Assembly: GCF_026191725.2 (NCBI RefSeq)
Contig: NZ_CP120863.1
Location: 1,282,001 to 1,346,000 of the forward strand
From: Roseibium porphyridii
GTDB lineage: Bacteria; Pseudomonadota; Alphaproteobacteria; Rhizobiales; Stappiaceae
Direction of reading: 5' to 3'
DNA length: 64,000 bases
This document shows positions 15,624 through 24,759 of this stretch, one piece after another; the first letter of the stretch is position 1, and each line of letters begins with the position of its first letter. The translations under genes were made by a program, and so were the position numbers. The notes below the pieces were generated by a model that worked only from the letters and a program-made list of their open reading frames with translations, did no database searches and had not been told where the DNA came from.

Positions 15624-16709
15624 ATGACTGCGGAGAAAATTTCCTATCAGGACTATTTGGGACTCTTGTTGAAAGAGCCGGCCACGGACCCGGACGCGTT
15701 CGCAGAACAGTCAGAGGAGATACTCAAGTATTCGGTTGTTGTTAAAAACCAGGGCGGTTTCGATCTTGTGCTGGCTCCTGACCCCGAAAAGGTTGAGATG
15801 GACCCGGACCTTCAGGAGCTGGAAAACGCGATGGGTACCGCCAATCGCCTGGCCAGATGGCGACGGCAGAGCCAGTTTCGAAGACGGCTGAACGCGGGCG
15901 AAAACCGTCCGGTTCTGGTTTCTGAAGGTGACAGCTGGTTTCAGTTCCCGGTCCTGATCAAAGACGTTATTGACCAGCTCAACAGGCACTTTCTGATTTA
16001 TTCTGTTGGAGCTGCCGGCGACACGGCTGAGAACATGGTTTATGGACCTGAAAAAAAAGCGCGCCGTGAATACATGAGTTCACTGGGGAAGATGCGCGAC
16101 CATGTTGACGCCTTCCTGTTTTCTGCCGCCGGCAACGACATTATCGGGGCTGATCCGGACACCGGCGAACCCGTGCTCTACGATCTGATCCGGCCGTTCA
16201 ACGGCAATCCCGGCGACATTGCGGGGCACATCGATCACGCGGTTCTGAAAGAAAAACTGACCTTCCTGAAGACGGCCTACAGGAAGGTAATTTCCGACAT
16301 CAGAGCGGATCCCGGATTTCGCAATCTGCCGATTGTTATTCATGGATATGACTATGCGTTTCCTTATCCGCACCATCCAGCCGGGGGCAAGGACAGGCGC
16401 AATCCCAAATATGCGGACAAGAACCAGTGGCTGGGAGACCCGCTGGACCGGCGCGGTATTGTCAGCCAGTCCCTGCGGCGCAATCTGATCATGTACCTCG
16501 TGGATGAGCTTTACGGCATGTTGGCCGGGCTGTCGGCAAACCCGTTGAATACTGGCGTCTGGCTGGTCGATTGTCGCGGGGCAATGCCCGAAGTCTCGGA
16601 CTGGAACGACGAGATACACGGCACGGACGATGGTTATACGGCTGTCGCTGCGCGCTTTCGCCAGACAATCGAGCAGGCATTGGCTCATCGCGCGACGTTG
16701 ATATCCTAG
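15624..16709 (+). CDS. Cytosolic SGNH/GDSL-type hydrolase
   Basis: A 361-residue protein with GGAGG eight bases before the ATG. The SGNH blocks are visible: block I SEGDSWF (nucleophile Ser), block II glycine in VGAAGDT, block III SAAGNDI and block V with Asp and His in WNDEIHGTDD. There is no signal peptide. The first hundred residues do not belong to the hydrolase fold and I do not recognise them. The substrate could be an ester of lipid, sugar or peptide. It is a single gene between two terminator-like structures. Confidence 0.75.
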   Translation: MTAEKISYQDYLGLLLKEPATDPDAFAEQSEEILKYSVVVKNQGGFDLVLAPDPEKVEMDPDLQELENAMGTANRLARWRRQSQFRRRLNAGENRPVLVSEGDSWFQFPVLIKDVIDQLNRHFLIYSVGAAGDTAENMVYGPEKKARREYMSSLGKMRDHVDAFLFSAAGNDIIGADPDTGEPVLYDLIRPFNGNPGDIAGHIDHAVLKEKLTFLKTAYRKVISDIRADPGFRNLPIVIHGYDYAFPYPHHPAGGKDRRNPKYADKNQWLGDPLDRRGIVSQSLRRNLIMYLVDELYGMLAGLSANPLNTGVWLVDCRGAMPEVSDWNDEIHGTDDGYTAVAARFRQTIEQALAHRATLIS

Positions 16710-16750
16710 CTGACGATTGAATGGTCATAGGCCACTCAATAGTGACCGCA

Positions 16751-16768
16751 CCGGTCCTTTTGGACCGG
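16751..16768 (+). terminator. Hairpin after the SGNH hydrolase gene
   Basis: A 7-bp stem CCGGTCC / GGACCGG with a TTTT loop lies 42 bases after the hydrolase stop. It is not followed by a T-run, so termination is uncertain. Confidence 0.4.
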
Positions 16769-16932
16769 AAGCGCTTCTAGCGTTGCGCCGTCGGACCTGC
16801 TGACCAAGCCACTGCGGACCGCTTTCGAGGTCAACCAGTAGCAGCGGGGAAACCAACGCACCGTGGCCATTGCATTGCCGTGTGTGACCTTGTCACGATA
16901 GCAGCGTGTTTCCTGCACCTATTCCGTGCATC

Positions 16933-16946
16933 TTGATCTGGCTCAA
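16933..16946. promoter_or_regulatory. FNR/FixK-type binding site upstream of hoxF
   Basis: The sequence TTGAT-CTGG-CTCAA matches the FNR consensus TTGAT-N4-ATCAA at nine of ten positions and the shorter TTGA-N6-TCAA core perfectly. It lies about 150 bases before the hoxF start. This is consistent with oxygen-limited induction of the hydrogenase by an FnrL- or FixK-like regulator encoded elsewhere. Confidence 0.65.
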
Positions 16947-17097
16947 AGACGTTTCTCCCCATCTTTGGGAGCGTAGAGCAATCGGAGTTTCTGGCGATTG
17001 AACGTGCCCGGTGTTGGTCATTCCTTGTGAAAGGCATTTCGTTCAAATCGATTTACCAGCCGGAAGCGAACCTGGACGGATCACGAGGGAGCTCACT

Positions 17098-18984
17098 ATG
17101 GACAACGGTCGAAATGGCGCCGGCGCCAACGGCCTCACAGCTTCATCCTGTAATGTGGCTCCTGTTCCGCAGTCAGAAATCGCTGCCATTTGTGAGAGGT
17201 TCGGCAATGACAAGCACCGGATGCTCGACATACTTCACGATGTTCAGGACCGCTATCGCTGCATAGCTCCCTCAACCATGGATGCGATTGCGTCGCACAC
17301 CGATCTCACGCGCATCGAAGTTGAAGGAGTTGCGAGTTTTTATTCGTTCCTCTCTTTGACACCGAAGGGACGGGTGACGATCCGCTTGTGCGACGACATT
17401 GTCGACCGCTTTTGTGGTTTGGACGATGTTGTCGCCGTATTTGAAGACGTTCTTGGCATCAAGCTCGGTGAGACGTCCGCTGATGGGGCATTTTCTCTCG
17501 AGACGACACCTTGCATCGGCATGTGCGATCAGGCACCGGCCGCCATGGTGAACAATGTCATGCTGACCAGCCTGACACCCGAGACCGCTCGCACGGCCGC
17601 AGAGGCATTGATGGCAGGTCAGGCTCCTGAAAGCCTTGTCAGCGATCGCTTTAACGAACTGTCAGCGCACGAGCGGGCCGTGCGGATGGTTGAAAACAAC
17701 ATTCGGCACGCCGGGGCCGTATTGCTTGGACCAGTGCCGGAAGATGCAGGCCTCAACAATGCCGTTGGCATGAGACCGAGCCAGATCATCAATGCAGTTG
17801 AAGAAAGCGGCTTGCGCGGTTGCGGCGGTGCCGGTTTCACCACCGGCAGAAAATGGCGTTTCGCGGCCAGTGAGAAGCTCGACAGGCACTTTGTGATCTG
17901 CAATGCCGACGAAGGTGAGCCGGGAACCTTCAAGGACCGTGTGCTTTTGACAGAGCGCCCGCACCTTCTCGTTGAAGGAATGACGATAGCTGCACGGGCA
18001 GTTGGCGCTCGCGAGGGAATATTATACCTGCGAGGTGAATACGTTTATCTGCGCGAGTTGTTGGAAGGCGTGCTTGAGGAGCGTCGCCGCCGCGGGCTGC
18101 TTGGCAAAGACATTCTCGGCGTCAAAGGTTTTGAATTCGACATCCGGTTACAGCTCGGTGCCGGTGCTTATATCTGTGGTGAAGAAGGCGCTTTGATCAG
18201 TTCCTGTGAAGGCCTGCCGGGCGAACCAAAGACGCGACCTCCGTTTCCAGTCAGTCGCGGGTATCTTGGTTACCCGACGGTGGTCAACAATGTTGAAACC
18301 TTCTGCCATGCAGCGCGCATCCTGGATCAAGGTGCCAAGTGGTTTCACGCGATGGGGACCGAAGGATCCCACGGAACCAAACTCTTTTCCGTCTGCGGCG
18401 ACTGTCTGAACCCGGGTATATACGAGCTGCCCTACGGGCACTCGGTCTGGGAACTGCTTGAGATGGTTGGCGGCACCGATGCTGCCGCTGTTCAGGTAGG
18501 GGGCCCAAGCGGGACCATGATCGGCCGCGACAGCTTCCATCGCAAACTCACCTTCGATGATCTGGCGACGGGCGGTGCGATCATCATCTTCAACGGACAG
18601 AGGAATATTCTGGAAATCGTTGAATACTACATGTCCTTTTTCGTTCACGAGAGCTGCGGTTATTGTACGCCTTGCCGGGTCGGGAACGTCTTTCTGCAGA
18701 AGGCGATCCAGAAGTTCCAGAAGGGGCTCGCCAATCCTGAAGACATTGACTACTTGAAGGACCTTTCCGGAACCATCATAGAGACCAGCCGATGTGGTCT
18801 CGGCATGACGTCGCCCAATCCGATCCTCTCAACGCTTAAGAATTTTCCGCTTGTCTATTCGGCCGTTTCCAAGCCGAGCAAGGATGGCATTCGCGATACG
18901 TTCGACATTCAGTCGGCGATCGACGGCGCGCGCAAGATTGCCAAGCGCCGCTCCTACATCTTCGACAAGGACTTCACCCAATGA
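17098..18984 (+). CDS. hoxF: NAD-reducing hydrogenase diaphorase subunit HoxF
   Basis: A 628-residue flavoprotein that reduces NAD+ with electrons from the hydrogenase half. The start at 17098 follows GAGGGAGCTCACT. Residues about 25-175 form a NuoE-like domain with Cys98, Cys106, Cys139 and Cys143. Residues about 190-600 are NuoF-like, with the NAD loop GLRGCGGAGFTTG (238-250), the FMN segment LGAGAYICGEE (353-363) and the 4Fe-4S cysteines 520, 523, 526 and 566. The first cysteine pair is spaced by seven residues rather than the usual four. The NuoE and NuoF parts are fused, so no separate hoxE is needed. Confidence 0.93.
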   Translation: MDNGRNGAGANGLTASSCNVAPVPQSEIAAICERFGNDKHRMLDILHDVQDRYRCIAPSTMDAIASHTDLTRIEVEGVASFYSFLSLTPKGRVTIRLCDDIVDRFCGLDDVVAVFEDVLGIKLGETSADGAFSLETTPCIGMCDQAPAAMVNNVMLTSLTPETARTAAEALMAGQAPESLVSDRFNELSAHERAVRMVENNIRHAGAVLLGPVPEDAGLNNAVGMRPSQIINAVEESGLRGCGGAGFTTGRKWRFAASEKLDRHFVICNADEGEPGTFKDRVLLTERPHLLVEGMTIAARAVGAREGILYLRGEYVYLRELLEGVLEERRRRGLLGKDILGVKGFEFDIRLQLGAGAYICGEEGALISSCEGLPGEPKTRPPFPVSRGYLGYPTVVNNVETFCHAARILDQGAKWFHAMGTEGSHGTKLFSVCGDCLNPGIYELPYGHSVWELLEMVGGTDAAAVQVGGPSGTMIGRDSFHRKLTFDDLATGGAIIIFNGQRNILEIVEYYMSFFVHESCGYCTPCRVGNVFLQKAIQKFQKGLANPEDIDYLKDLSGTIIETSRCGLGMTSPNPILSTLKNFPLVYSAVSKPSKDGIRDTFDIQSAIDGARKIAKRRSYIFDKDFTQ

Positions 18985-19709
18985 GCGGAACAGAGAAGGA
19001 AACCGGCTTCACTTTCACCATCGATGGGGTGGAGATCAAGGCCCATGCGGGGCAGACGATTATGGAAGCGGCTGACGCTGCGGGTGTCTATATTCCGCGC
19101 TTGTGTGATCACGAAGGGTTACGGCATCAGGGCAGTTGCCGGGTCTGCACAGTAAAGGCAGGTGGCCGCAGCGTCGCTGCCTGCACGCAGCCGGCGGCGC
19201 CTGGCCAGGCAGTCGAAAACGAAACTCCGCATCTTACAAAAATGCGCCGTGACCTTGTGGAGATGCTGTTCCATGAAGGCAACCATTTGTGCCCGATCTG
19301 CGAGGCCAGCGGCAATTGCGAATTGCAGGCAATGGCCTACCGGCTCGACATGACCGAAGCCACCAAGTTTCCATATCTGGAGCCGTGCCGTGCGCTCGAC
19401 GCATCGCACCCCGACATCGCGCTGGACACCAATCGCTGTATTTCTTGTGGCCGTTGTATTCGCGCCTCGCAGGATGTCGATGGCAAAGGTGTCTTTGGCT
19501 ATGTCGGGCGCGGCATCCACCGCCGGGTCGCCGTGAACGGTGAGAACCTTGCCGATACGGATGCGCAAGTTTCCGATCATGCGATGTCGAGTGAAGTCTG
19601 CCCAGTGGGCTGCATCATCCGCAAGCGCGTCGGTTTCGCCGTCCCGATCGGTGAGCGTGAGTTCGACAAGGGATTGATCGGCCATGAGATCGAGGAGAAG
19701 CGCAAATGA
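18981..19709 (+). CDS. hoxU: NAD-reducing hydrogenase diaphorase subunit HoxU
   Basis: A 242-residue iron-sulfur protein that links HoxF to the hydrogenase module. Cysteines 42, 53, 56 and 68 form the ferredoxin-like 2Fe-2S site. His/Cys residues near 97-113 (HEGNHLCPICEASGNC) form the next cluster. Cysteines 153, 156, 159 and 206 bind a 4Fe-4S cluster. Its ATG overlaps the hoxF stop and its stop overlaps hoxY. Confidence 0.93.
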   Translation: MSGTEKETGFTFTIDGVEIKAHAGQTIMEAADAAGVYIPRLCDHEGLRHQGSCRVCTVKAGGRSVAACTQPAAPGQAVENETPHLTKMRRDLVEMLFHEGNHLCPICEASGNCELQAMAYRLDMTEATKFPYLEPCRALDASHPDIALDTNRCISCGRCIRASQDVDGKGVFGYVGRGIHRRVAVNGENLADTDAQVSDHAMSSEVCPVGCIIRKRVGFAVPIGEREFDKGLIGHEIEEKRK

Positions 19710-20275
19710 GCGAACTTCCCAAGGCTCGCATAGCAACAGCGTCTTTGGCCGGGTGCTTTGGATGCCATATGGCGATCCTCGATATCGATGAGCGTCTGAT
19801 TGAGTTGATGAAACTGGTCGACGTCGACCGTTCTCCGCTAACAGACAAGAAAAAATTCACCGAGCGCTGTGATATCGGCATTATTGAAGGGGGATGCTGT
19901 AACGAGGAAAACGTGCATGTGCTGCACGATTTCAGACGGAATTGCGACATCCTGATCGCGCTCGGGCAATGTGCCATCATGGGTGGACTTCCAGCGATGC
20001 GAAACGCGATCATGCATTCCGATGCGCCTTTGCGTGAGTGCCTTGACGAGGCCTACATCACCGGGAAATACATCCGCAATACGACCCATAATGTGCCGAA
20101 CGATCCCGCTTTGCCGTTGTTGCTCGACGAGGTCTATCCCTGCTCCCAAGTGGTGGAGATCGACTACCAGATCCCGGGCTGTGCACCGACAGGCGATGTA
20201 ATTTTCGACACGCTCTTCAAACTGCTGACCGGAAAATTCCGCGGCTTTGAACGCGAAATGATCAGGTTCGACTAA
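19706..20275 (+). CDS. hoxY: NAD-reducing [NiFe] hydrogenase small subunit HoxY
   Basis: A 189-residue small subunit carrying the proximal 4Fe-4S cluster. The ligands are in SLAGCFGCHMAILD near the N-terminus, in LGQCAIMGG, and in QIPGCAPTGD. The short length without a Tat signal fits a cytosolic group 3d enzyme. It overlaps hoxU by four bases and is followed by hoxH after an intercistronic hairpin. Confidence 0.93.
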   Translation: MSELPKARIATASLAGCFGCHMAILDIDERLIELMKLVDVDRSPLTDKKKFTERCDIGIIEGGCCNEENVHVLHDFRRNCDILIALGQCAIMGGLPAMRNAIMHSDAPLRECLDEAYITGKYIRNTTHNVPNDPALPLLLDEVYPCSQVVEIDYQIPGCAPTGDVIFDTLFKLLTGKFRGFEREMIRFD

Positions 20276-20306
20276 GGGCGCGTTCTGAACCCTTTTTTGG
20301 AAGTGT

Positions 20307-20322
20307 CGCCGGTCCGCCGGCG
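20307..20322 (+). promoter_or_regulatory. Hairpin between hoxY and hoxH
   Basis: A 6-bp GC stem (CGCCGG / CCGGCG) with a 4-base loop lies in the 85-base gap before the chosen hoxH start. It is the only sizeable gap among hoxFUYH and could tune mRNA processing or translation of hoxH. Confidence 0.45.
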
Positions 20323-20360
20323 CACAGATGCAACCCACCAGAGTTGGCTGGAAATTCGAG

Positions 20361-21803
20361 ATGACTGAACCCAGAATGATTGAAATCTCGCCGGTCACCC
20401 GCGTTGAAGGACACGGGAAGGTCACCATCCACCTCAATGCGGAAAATGAGGTCGACGAAGCTCGGCTGCACATTGTCGAATTCCGCGGATTTGAGCGTTT
20501 CATCCGTGGCCGTCTGATGTGGGAAGTGCCGGTGATTGTGCAGCGGCTGTGCGGTATTTGCCCGGTCAGCCATCATCTGGCTGCAGCAAAAGCGATGGAC
20601 ATGATCGCCGGGGTCGACCAATTGACGCCGACGGGTGAGAAGATGCGCCGGCTGATGCACTATGGGCAGGTCATGCAGAGCCATGTGCTTCATTTCTTTC
20701 ATCTCGCAGCTCCCGACCTTTTGTTCGGCTTCGGAGCGCCTGCCGAAAAGCGCAATATTTTTGAAGTTCTGAAAGAGCAGCCTGAACTGGGCAAACGCGC
20801 TGTTCTGATGCGGAAATACGGCCAGGAAATCATCGAGGCGACGGCTGGCAAGAAGGTGCACGGAACGGGTGCCATTCCGGGTGGGATCAATCGCAATCTG
20901 CCGCTCGAAAGACGCGACCATTTCTTGTCGAATGTCGACGAGATGATTGAATGGTGTCAGGACGCGGTGAAGCTTGCGCGCGACTACACACTTGAAAACG
21001 AGGACCTTGTTTCCGAGTTCGGGTCCTTCCCATCCAATTACATGTCGATTGTGAGAGAGAGCGACGGAGCCCTGGATCTTTATCATGGCACTTTGCGGGC
21101 CTTGAGTTCGACCGGCGATACGATCTTCGATCAGGTGCCCTACACCAGATATCACGAGCTGATTGTCGAGGATGTCCGCTCCTGGTCTTACATGAAGTTT
21201 CCGTTCATCAAGGAGTTGGGTCCTGACGTCGGTTGGTACCGGGTTGGTCCGCTTGCCCGTATGAACACGGCAAGTTTCATCGACACGCCGTTGGCGGACG
21301 CTGCCCACAAGGAACTGAAAGCCGTCACGAGCGGAACACCAAACAATTCCACGCTCGCCAATCACTGGGCCCGAATGATCGAGGTCCTCCACTGTGTCGA
21401 AAAGATCCGTGAGCTTTTGCACGATCCGGATCTGCAGGGCACGGACCTGATCGCCAAGGGGGACAGGCGCGAAGAAGGTATCGGTGTTATCGAAGCCCCG
21501 CGCGGTAATCTCATTCACCACTACAAGGTCGATGAGCACGACCAGGTGACCTATTGCAACCTGATCGTTTCCACCACGCACAACAATGAAGGCATGAACC
21601 GGGCGGTAAAAGATGTCGCCGTCAAACATCTATCGGGCAAGGAACAGATCACGGAAGGTCTCCTGAACCATGTTGAGGTTGCCGTGCGGGCGTATGATCC
21701 ATGCCTGTCATGCGCGACGCATGCACTCGGTCAAATGCCGCTGCAGGTGGAGCTGTTCGATGCTGATGGCGGTCTGGTCGACTGTAGGTCTCAATGCATA
21801 TGA
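20361..21803 (+). CDS. hoxH: NAD-reducing [NiFe] hydrogenase large subunit HoxH
   Basis: A 480-residue catalytic subunit. The Ni-Fe ligands are all present: Cys64 and Cys67 in QRLCGICPVSHH, and Cys448 and Cys451 in DPCLSCATH. A 26-residue tail after His454 is the maturation peptide expected to be removed after nickel insertion. The ATG at 20361 (MTEPRMIEIS) matches the family N-terminus. An in-frame ATG at 20328 would add 11 residues with no ribosome-binding site. The hyp genes for NiFe(CN)2CO assembly are not in this window. Confidence 0.94.
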   Translation: MTEPRMIEISPVTRVEGHGKVTIHLNAENEVDEARLHIVEFRGFERFIRGRLMWEVPVIVQRLCGICPVSHHLAAAKAMDMIAGVDQLTPTGEKMRRLMHYGQVMQSHVLHFFHLAAPDLLFGFGAPAEKRNIFEVLKEQPELGKRAVLMRKYGQEIIEATAGKKVHGTGAIPGGINRNLPLERRDHFLSNVDEMIEWCQDAVKLARDYTLENEDLVSEFGSFPSNYMSIVRESDGALDLYHGTLRALSSTGDTIFDQVPYTRYHELIVEDVRSWSYMKFPFIKELGPDVGWYRVGPLARMNTASFIDTPLADAAHKELKAVTSGTPNNSTLANHWARMIEVLHCVEKIRELLHDPDLQGTDLIAKGDRREEGIGVIEAPRGNLIHHYKVDEHDQVTYCNLIVSTTHNNEGMNRAVKDVAVKHLSGKEQITEGLLNHVEVAVRAYDPCLSCATHALGQMPLQVELFDADGGLVDCRSQCI

Positions 21804-21905
21804 GAAATGAAAAACACTTGCGGTCATTCTTCCAGATGAGCCCTCAGAGGCAAGCAACATACGGTTGGCAATCCATTTTTCGACCGTCCGGAGCGGGATA
21901 GCGCG

Positions 21906-22376
21906 ATGATCCTGATTGGCTATGGCAACCCGGGGCGTGGCGACGACGGACTTGGCCCGGCGTTCTCCCAAAGACTGGCAGGCAGGGCACTATCCGAGTT
22001 GGAAATCGACACCGACTATCAATTGGTCGCCGAGCATGCCTTGACGATTTCAGGCCATGAGGTGGTGGTGTTCGCCGACGCGGAGATTGAAGGCGAAAAC
22101 CCATTTTCCTTCCAGGAAATTGCCGCAGGCGCTCCTGAAGTTCTGGGCAGCCACAGTCTGAAGCCACAGACGGTTCTTGCGCTTTGCGAGACGCTCTACG
22201 GGGCAAAACCGCGGGCCTATGTGCTCGGGATATCCGGTCACGAATTCGGCGAAGTCAAAGAAGGGCTTTCGGAAAAGGCGTTGAAAAACCTTGACGATGC
22301 CGAAGCGTTCTTTTTGGACTGGCTGTCAGAACGCACCTGTACCAACGGCGTCGTGCCGGACCGAGTTGACAGCTGA
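21906..22376 (+). CDS. hoxW: Hydrogenase maturation endopeptidase HoxW
   Basis: A 156-residue protease of the HycI/HybD family. The N-terminus MILIGYGNPGRGDDGLG is the family signature and carries the glutamate/aspartate-type nickel-sensing site region. It removes the HoxH C-terminal tail. It lies 102 bases after hoxH and ends the operon, converging on the next gene cluster with 38 bases between. Confidence 0.9.
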   Translation: MILIGYGNPGRGDDGLGPAFSQRLAGRALSELEIDTDYQLVAEHALTISGHEVVVFADAEIEGENPFSFQEIAAGAPEVLGSHSLKPQTVLALCETLYGAKPRAYVLGISGHEFGEVKEGLSEKALKNLDDAEAFFLDWLSERTCTNGVVPDRVDS

Positions 22377-22414
22377 TCCTTGTCAAAGCGCGTAACTGGG
22401 GGACTTGAAGCCTT

Positions 22415-22690
22415 CTATCCTCCTTTGACCTTGAGCTTGCCGCTTTCTTTTCGGTCGATGCTGTCGCTGGTCCAAGTGATGCGCAAGTCGAGGCGCGACT
22501 GGTCATCTTCAACCGTCGCGGTTACACGCAGGTTCATGAGACCCTTCGGTTCCAGTGTGATATCGCCGGTTTCGTCCCCGAACTCCAATTCTCCCTTGGC
22601 GATCCCGCGTTTGATGGCATCGAGCATCTTCTGGATCGATTTCTTATCCTGAAGCGACTGGTGCCGGAAACGGCCCTTACGTTCCATCAT
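22415..22690 (-). CDS. Amphi-Trp domain protein
   Basis: A 91-residue protein. Residues about 5-80 show the amphi-Trp pattern: a helical N-terminal half, a G-E-L-E-F turn, an LEPKGLMNLRV strand and the conserved tryptophan in LRITWTS. The family's function is unknown. It is a named member of the GAK (Grasp, Amphi-Trp, Kinase) gene set defined by protein-family curators. It is the last gene of the operon, and its ATG overlaps the stop of the metallophosphatase gene. Confidence 0.82.
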   Translation of the reverse strand: MMERKGRFRHQSLQDKKSIQKMLDAIKRGIAKGELEFGDETGDITLEPKGLMNLRVTATVEDDQSRLDLRITWTSDSIDRKESGKLKVKGG

Positions 22691-24039
22691 AGCAGCAGTC
22701 CGTGTTGTTGAAGAATGTGGTCCGGGTTGAACAGTTTGGCATGCGGATAGTCGCGACTGATACCCAGAATGTTGCCATTTGGATGAATGATGGTCGCGCC
22801 GGTGCCAATGCCTTCAAGGCCCTCTGAGCTTCTGGAGTGCCGATCAAGAGTGACGTCTGCTTCCAGGTGCAGCAGCCCGTTTTTTGAAGTCAGTTCCTGT
22901 CCGCTGTGTCGATTGACGTGACCTTGAACCAGCATCTTGATGCCTGCCAGGTGCAGCTCTTCAACACCCCTGGCTGTCAGCGGATGGTCGACATCGCGGT
23001 ATTTGGTGCGCACCAGATTGGCGATCGTTCCAGAATAGAAAACAAAAGGATCTTTCCGGCTCTCCTTCCTGAAGCGGCGGTTCACATGCGCAATACCCTT
23101 TGCTGAAATCAGCGCGGCCATGCTGTCATCGACGCCGGCGTGAACAAAAAGCAAAGACCCGCTCTGGTGCACAGCTTTCATGCTTTGAAAAAACCAGGCG
23201 TATTGTCCTGTGGGATTTATGAAGAGCTCTCTGCACGCCAGCGCCGCAGCATAGAGCTGTCGCATGGTGAAGCCATGCTCTTCAGCATGTTGGGAAAATC
23301 TGGATGTTTTTTTCTTGAGCCGGCGCATTTCCTTTTTGACTGCAGCGTCATTCAGAAAGCTGGCAGCTGCTTTTGGAAACTGTTTTGCCCACTTCTTGCC
23401 TGGCACCATCAGTTCAAGACAGGCCTTTTCGTCCGGCAGACGGTCCAATGCGGTGTCCGGATCGACATATCTGTCGAAGACCTCCCGAAGCAAAGGCATG
23501 ACCTTCTTGCCCATACGCACAAACATATGCGCATTCAGGGAACCGCGTTTGACGGTCAGCGACTCAAGGCCGAGATAAAGACGCAGGTCATGGTTTCCTG
23601 CCAGGAGAACAACGTCTGCACCCAGCTTCATAAGCGCTGAAAGGCTATCGAGCAGATCGAGATTGCTCGGACCTTTGTCGATACAGTCCCCGCCAACAAC
23701 GATCTGGCAGCTGCGGCCGAAAGACGTCAACTCAAAGTCGGTCAGGCCACTGCCAAAGCGAACGATTGCTCCCACTGCAACAAGTGAACGGAGAAGGCTT
23801 TCGGCGTCTGCGTGCAGATCCGAGACAAAAACTATTGGTTTGTCTGGCCAATCCCAGGGGCCGAGAGCATTGGCTTTTGCGACACTGGATAACAGATCAG
23901 GGGTCCTGGCGTGAACGCGCGGCTCGCTTCCTGTGTGGACAAGTGGCCAGGGAACGCAGCTGTTCGGAACACCCAGATCGGTCAGATCCTTGGCAGCGAT
24001 GGGCGGTAGCATTTGTGCAACGGGTTTGTTGGTCGTCAT
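22687..24039 (-). CDS. Calcineurin-like metallophosphoesterase
   Basis: A 450-residue phosphatase. The metal motifs are complete: DLHAD (residues 74-78), GGDCIDKG (116-123), GNHD (148-151), and histidines in LFVHAGVD and LVQGHVNRH. A basic helical insert of about 60 residues lies between the second and third metal regions. The frame is open to a TTG at 24057 that touches the upstream stop codon, but no good ribosome-binding site serves it, so the ATG at 24039 is preferred with moderate certainty. It belongs to the GAK-like operon. Confidence 0.82.
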   Translation of the reverse strand: MTTNKPVAQMLPPIAAKDLTDLGVPNSCVPWPLVHTGSEPRVHARTPDLLSSVAKANALGPWDWPDKPIVFVSDLHADAESLLRSLVAVGAIVRFGSGLTDFELTSFGRSCQIVVGGDCIDKGPSNLDLLDSLSALMKLGADVVLLAGNHDLRLYLGLESLTVKRGSLNAHMFVRMGKKVMPLLREVFDRYVDPDTALDRLPDEKACLELMVPGKKWAKQFPKAAASFLNDAAVKKEMRRLKKKTSRFSQHAEEHGFTMRQLYAAALACRELFINPTGQYAWFFQSMKAVHQSGSLLFVHAGVDDSMAALISAKGIAHVNRRFRKESRKDPFVFYSGTIANLVRTKYRDVDHPLTARGVEELHLAGIKMLVQGHVNRHSGQELTSKNGLLHLEADVTLDRHSRSSEGLEGIGTGATIIHPNGNILGISRDYPHAKLFNPDHILQQHGLLL

Positions 24040-24057
24040 AGTTTGCTTGAGGTCCAA

Positions 24058-24759
24058 TCAGTCCATTGTGAGTTCCAGAACCCGGCGCTCTTTCCAGGCG
24101 CCGGTGTGATGGCTCCAGCCGGCATCCGGGTGAAATCTCAAGATCACAGCCTTGGCGTGATGCATGCTCACTTGCCGGATTTTCGGAAAGGAAAGCACTC
24201 CCAGATGATGAGCAGCGTGGCGCAGCGCTGCTCCGTGACCGACACATATCTGGGCTATCGGGCCATTCACGTGGGGGTTTGTTTCGACACGTTTTTGCAG
24301 AAAGTCGGCCACCCGTGCCCCGGCTTCCATCAGGCTCTCGGCTCCCTGAACCGGCAATTTGTAGTGACTGTCCGATTTCCAGTTTTCCGGCGGAGCTTCA
24401 TGGCGGGGATCTTCCATCAGCACTTGCTCAATTTCTGGAATGGTGAGATTGGCCAGTGCCCCGACCGACCTTTCGGCGAGGGCTTCTGTTTCCGTTACCT
24501 CAAAGGTTTGGCCCGTCGTTTTCGACATGGTCCTGCTGAGCAGCGTTGCTGTTTGCCAGGACCGCAATTGGCGCGAACAAAAGATTTCCGGCGAAACGTG
24601 CCAGTTTTTGTCCCTGGCGAGTTCTGCCAGCTCAAGGCCGGCTGCCTTGGCTTGCGCTTTTCCTGTTTCGGTCAGATCAAAAGGTTGCAGTGCGCTTGGC
24701 GTTCCAGGTTTTTGCCGGTAAGCGCCATGGCGCAGGAGAATGATGAACCTGTCGTTCAT
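24058..24759 (-). CDS. Histidine phosphatase family protein (SixA-like)
   Basis: A 233-residue phosphatase with the N-terminal catalytic RHG motif (FIILLRHGAYR), a CSRQLRSWQTA phosphate-binding loop and a C-terminal catalytic histidine in CVGHGAALRH. SixA-type members remove phosphate from phosphohistidine. Whether this one acts on a protein or a small molecule is open. It shares a four-base overlap with the kinase gene upstream, so both are probably co-translated. Confidence 0.85.
   Translation of the reverse strand: MNDRFIILLRHGAYRQKPGTPSALQPFDLTETGKAQAKAAGLELAELARDKNWHVSPEIFCSRQLRSWQTATLLSRTMSKTTGQTFEVTETEALAERSVGALANLTIPEIEQVLMEDPRHEAPPENWKSDSHYKLPVQGAESLMEAGARVADFLQKRVETNPHVNGPIAQICVGHGAALRHAAHHLGVLSFPKIRQVSMHHAKAVILRFHPDAGWSHHTGAWKERRVLELTMD

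Larger units (their letters stand above)
16710..17097 (+). promoter_or_regulatory. Control region of the hydrogenase operon
   Basis: There is no gene in this stretch. It holds a hairpin at 16751-16768, a 13-bp palindrome GTGAC-CTT-GTCAC at 16884-16896 and an FNR/FixK-type box at 16933-16946. Transcription of hoxF most likely starts between the box and the ATG at 17098, but I cannot place a confident -10 element. Confidence 0.5.

Noticed and set aside
20262..21629. 455-codon frame antisense to hoxH
   Set aside because: Shadow of hoxH, whose metal-binding motifs are complete on the forward strand.
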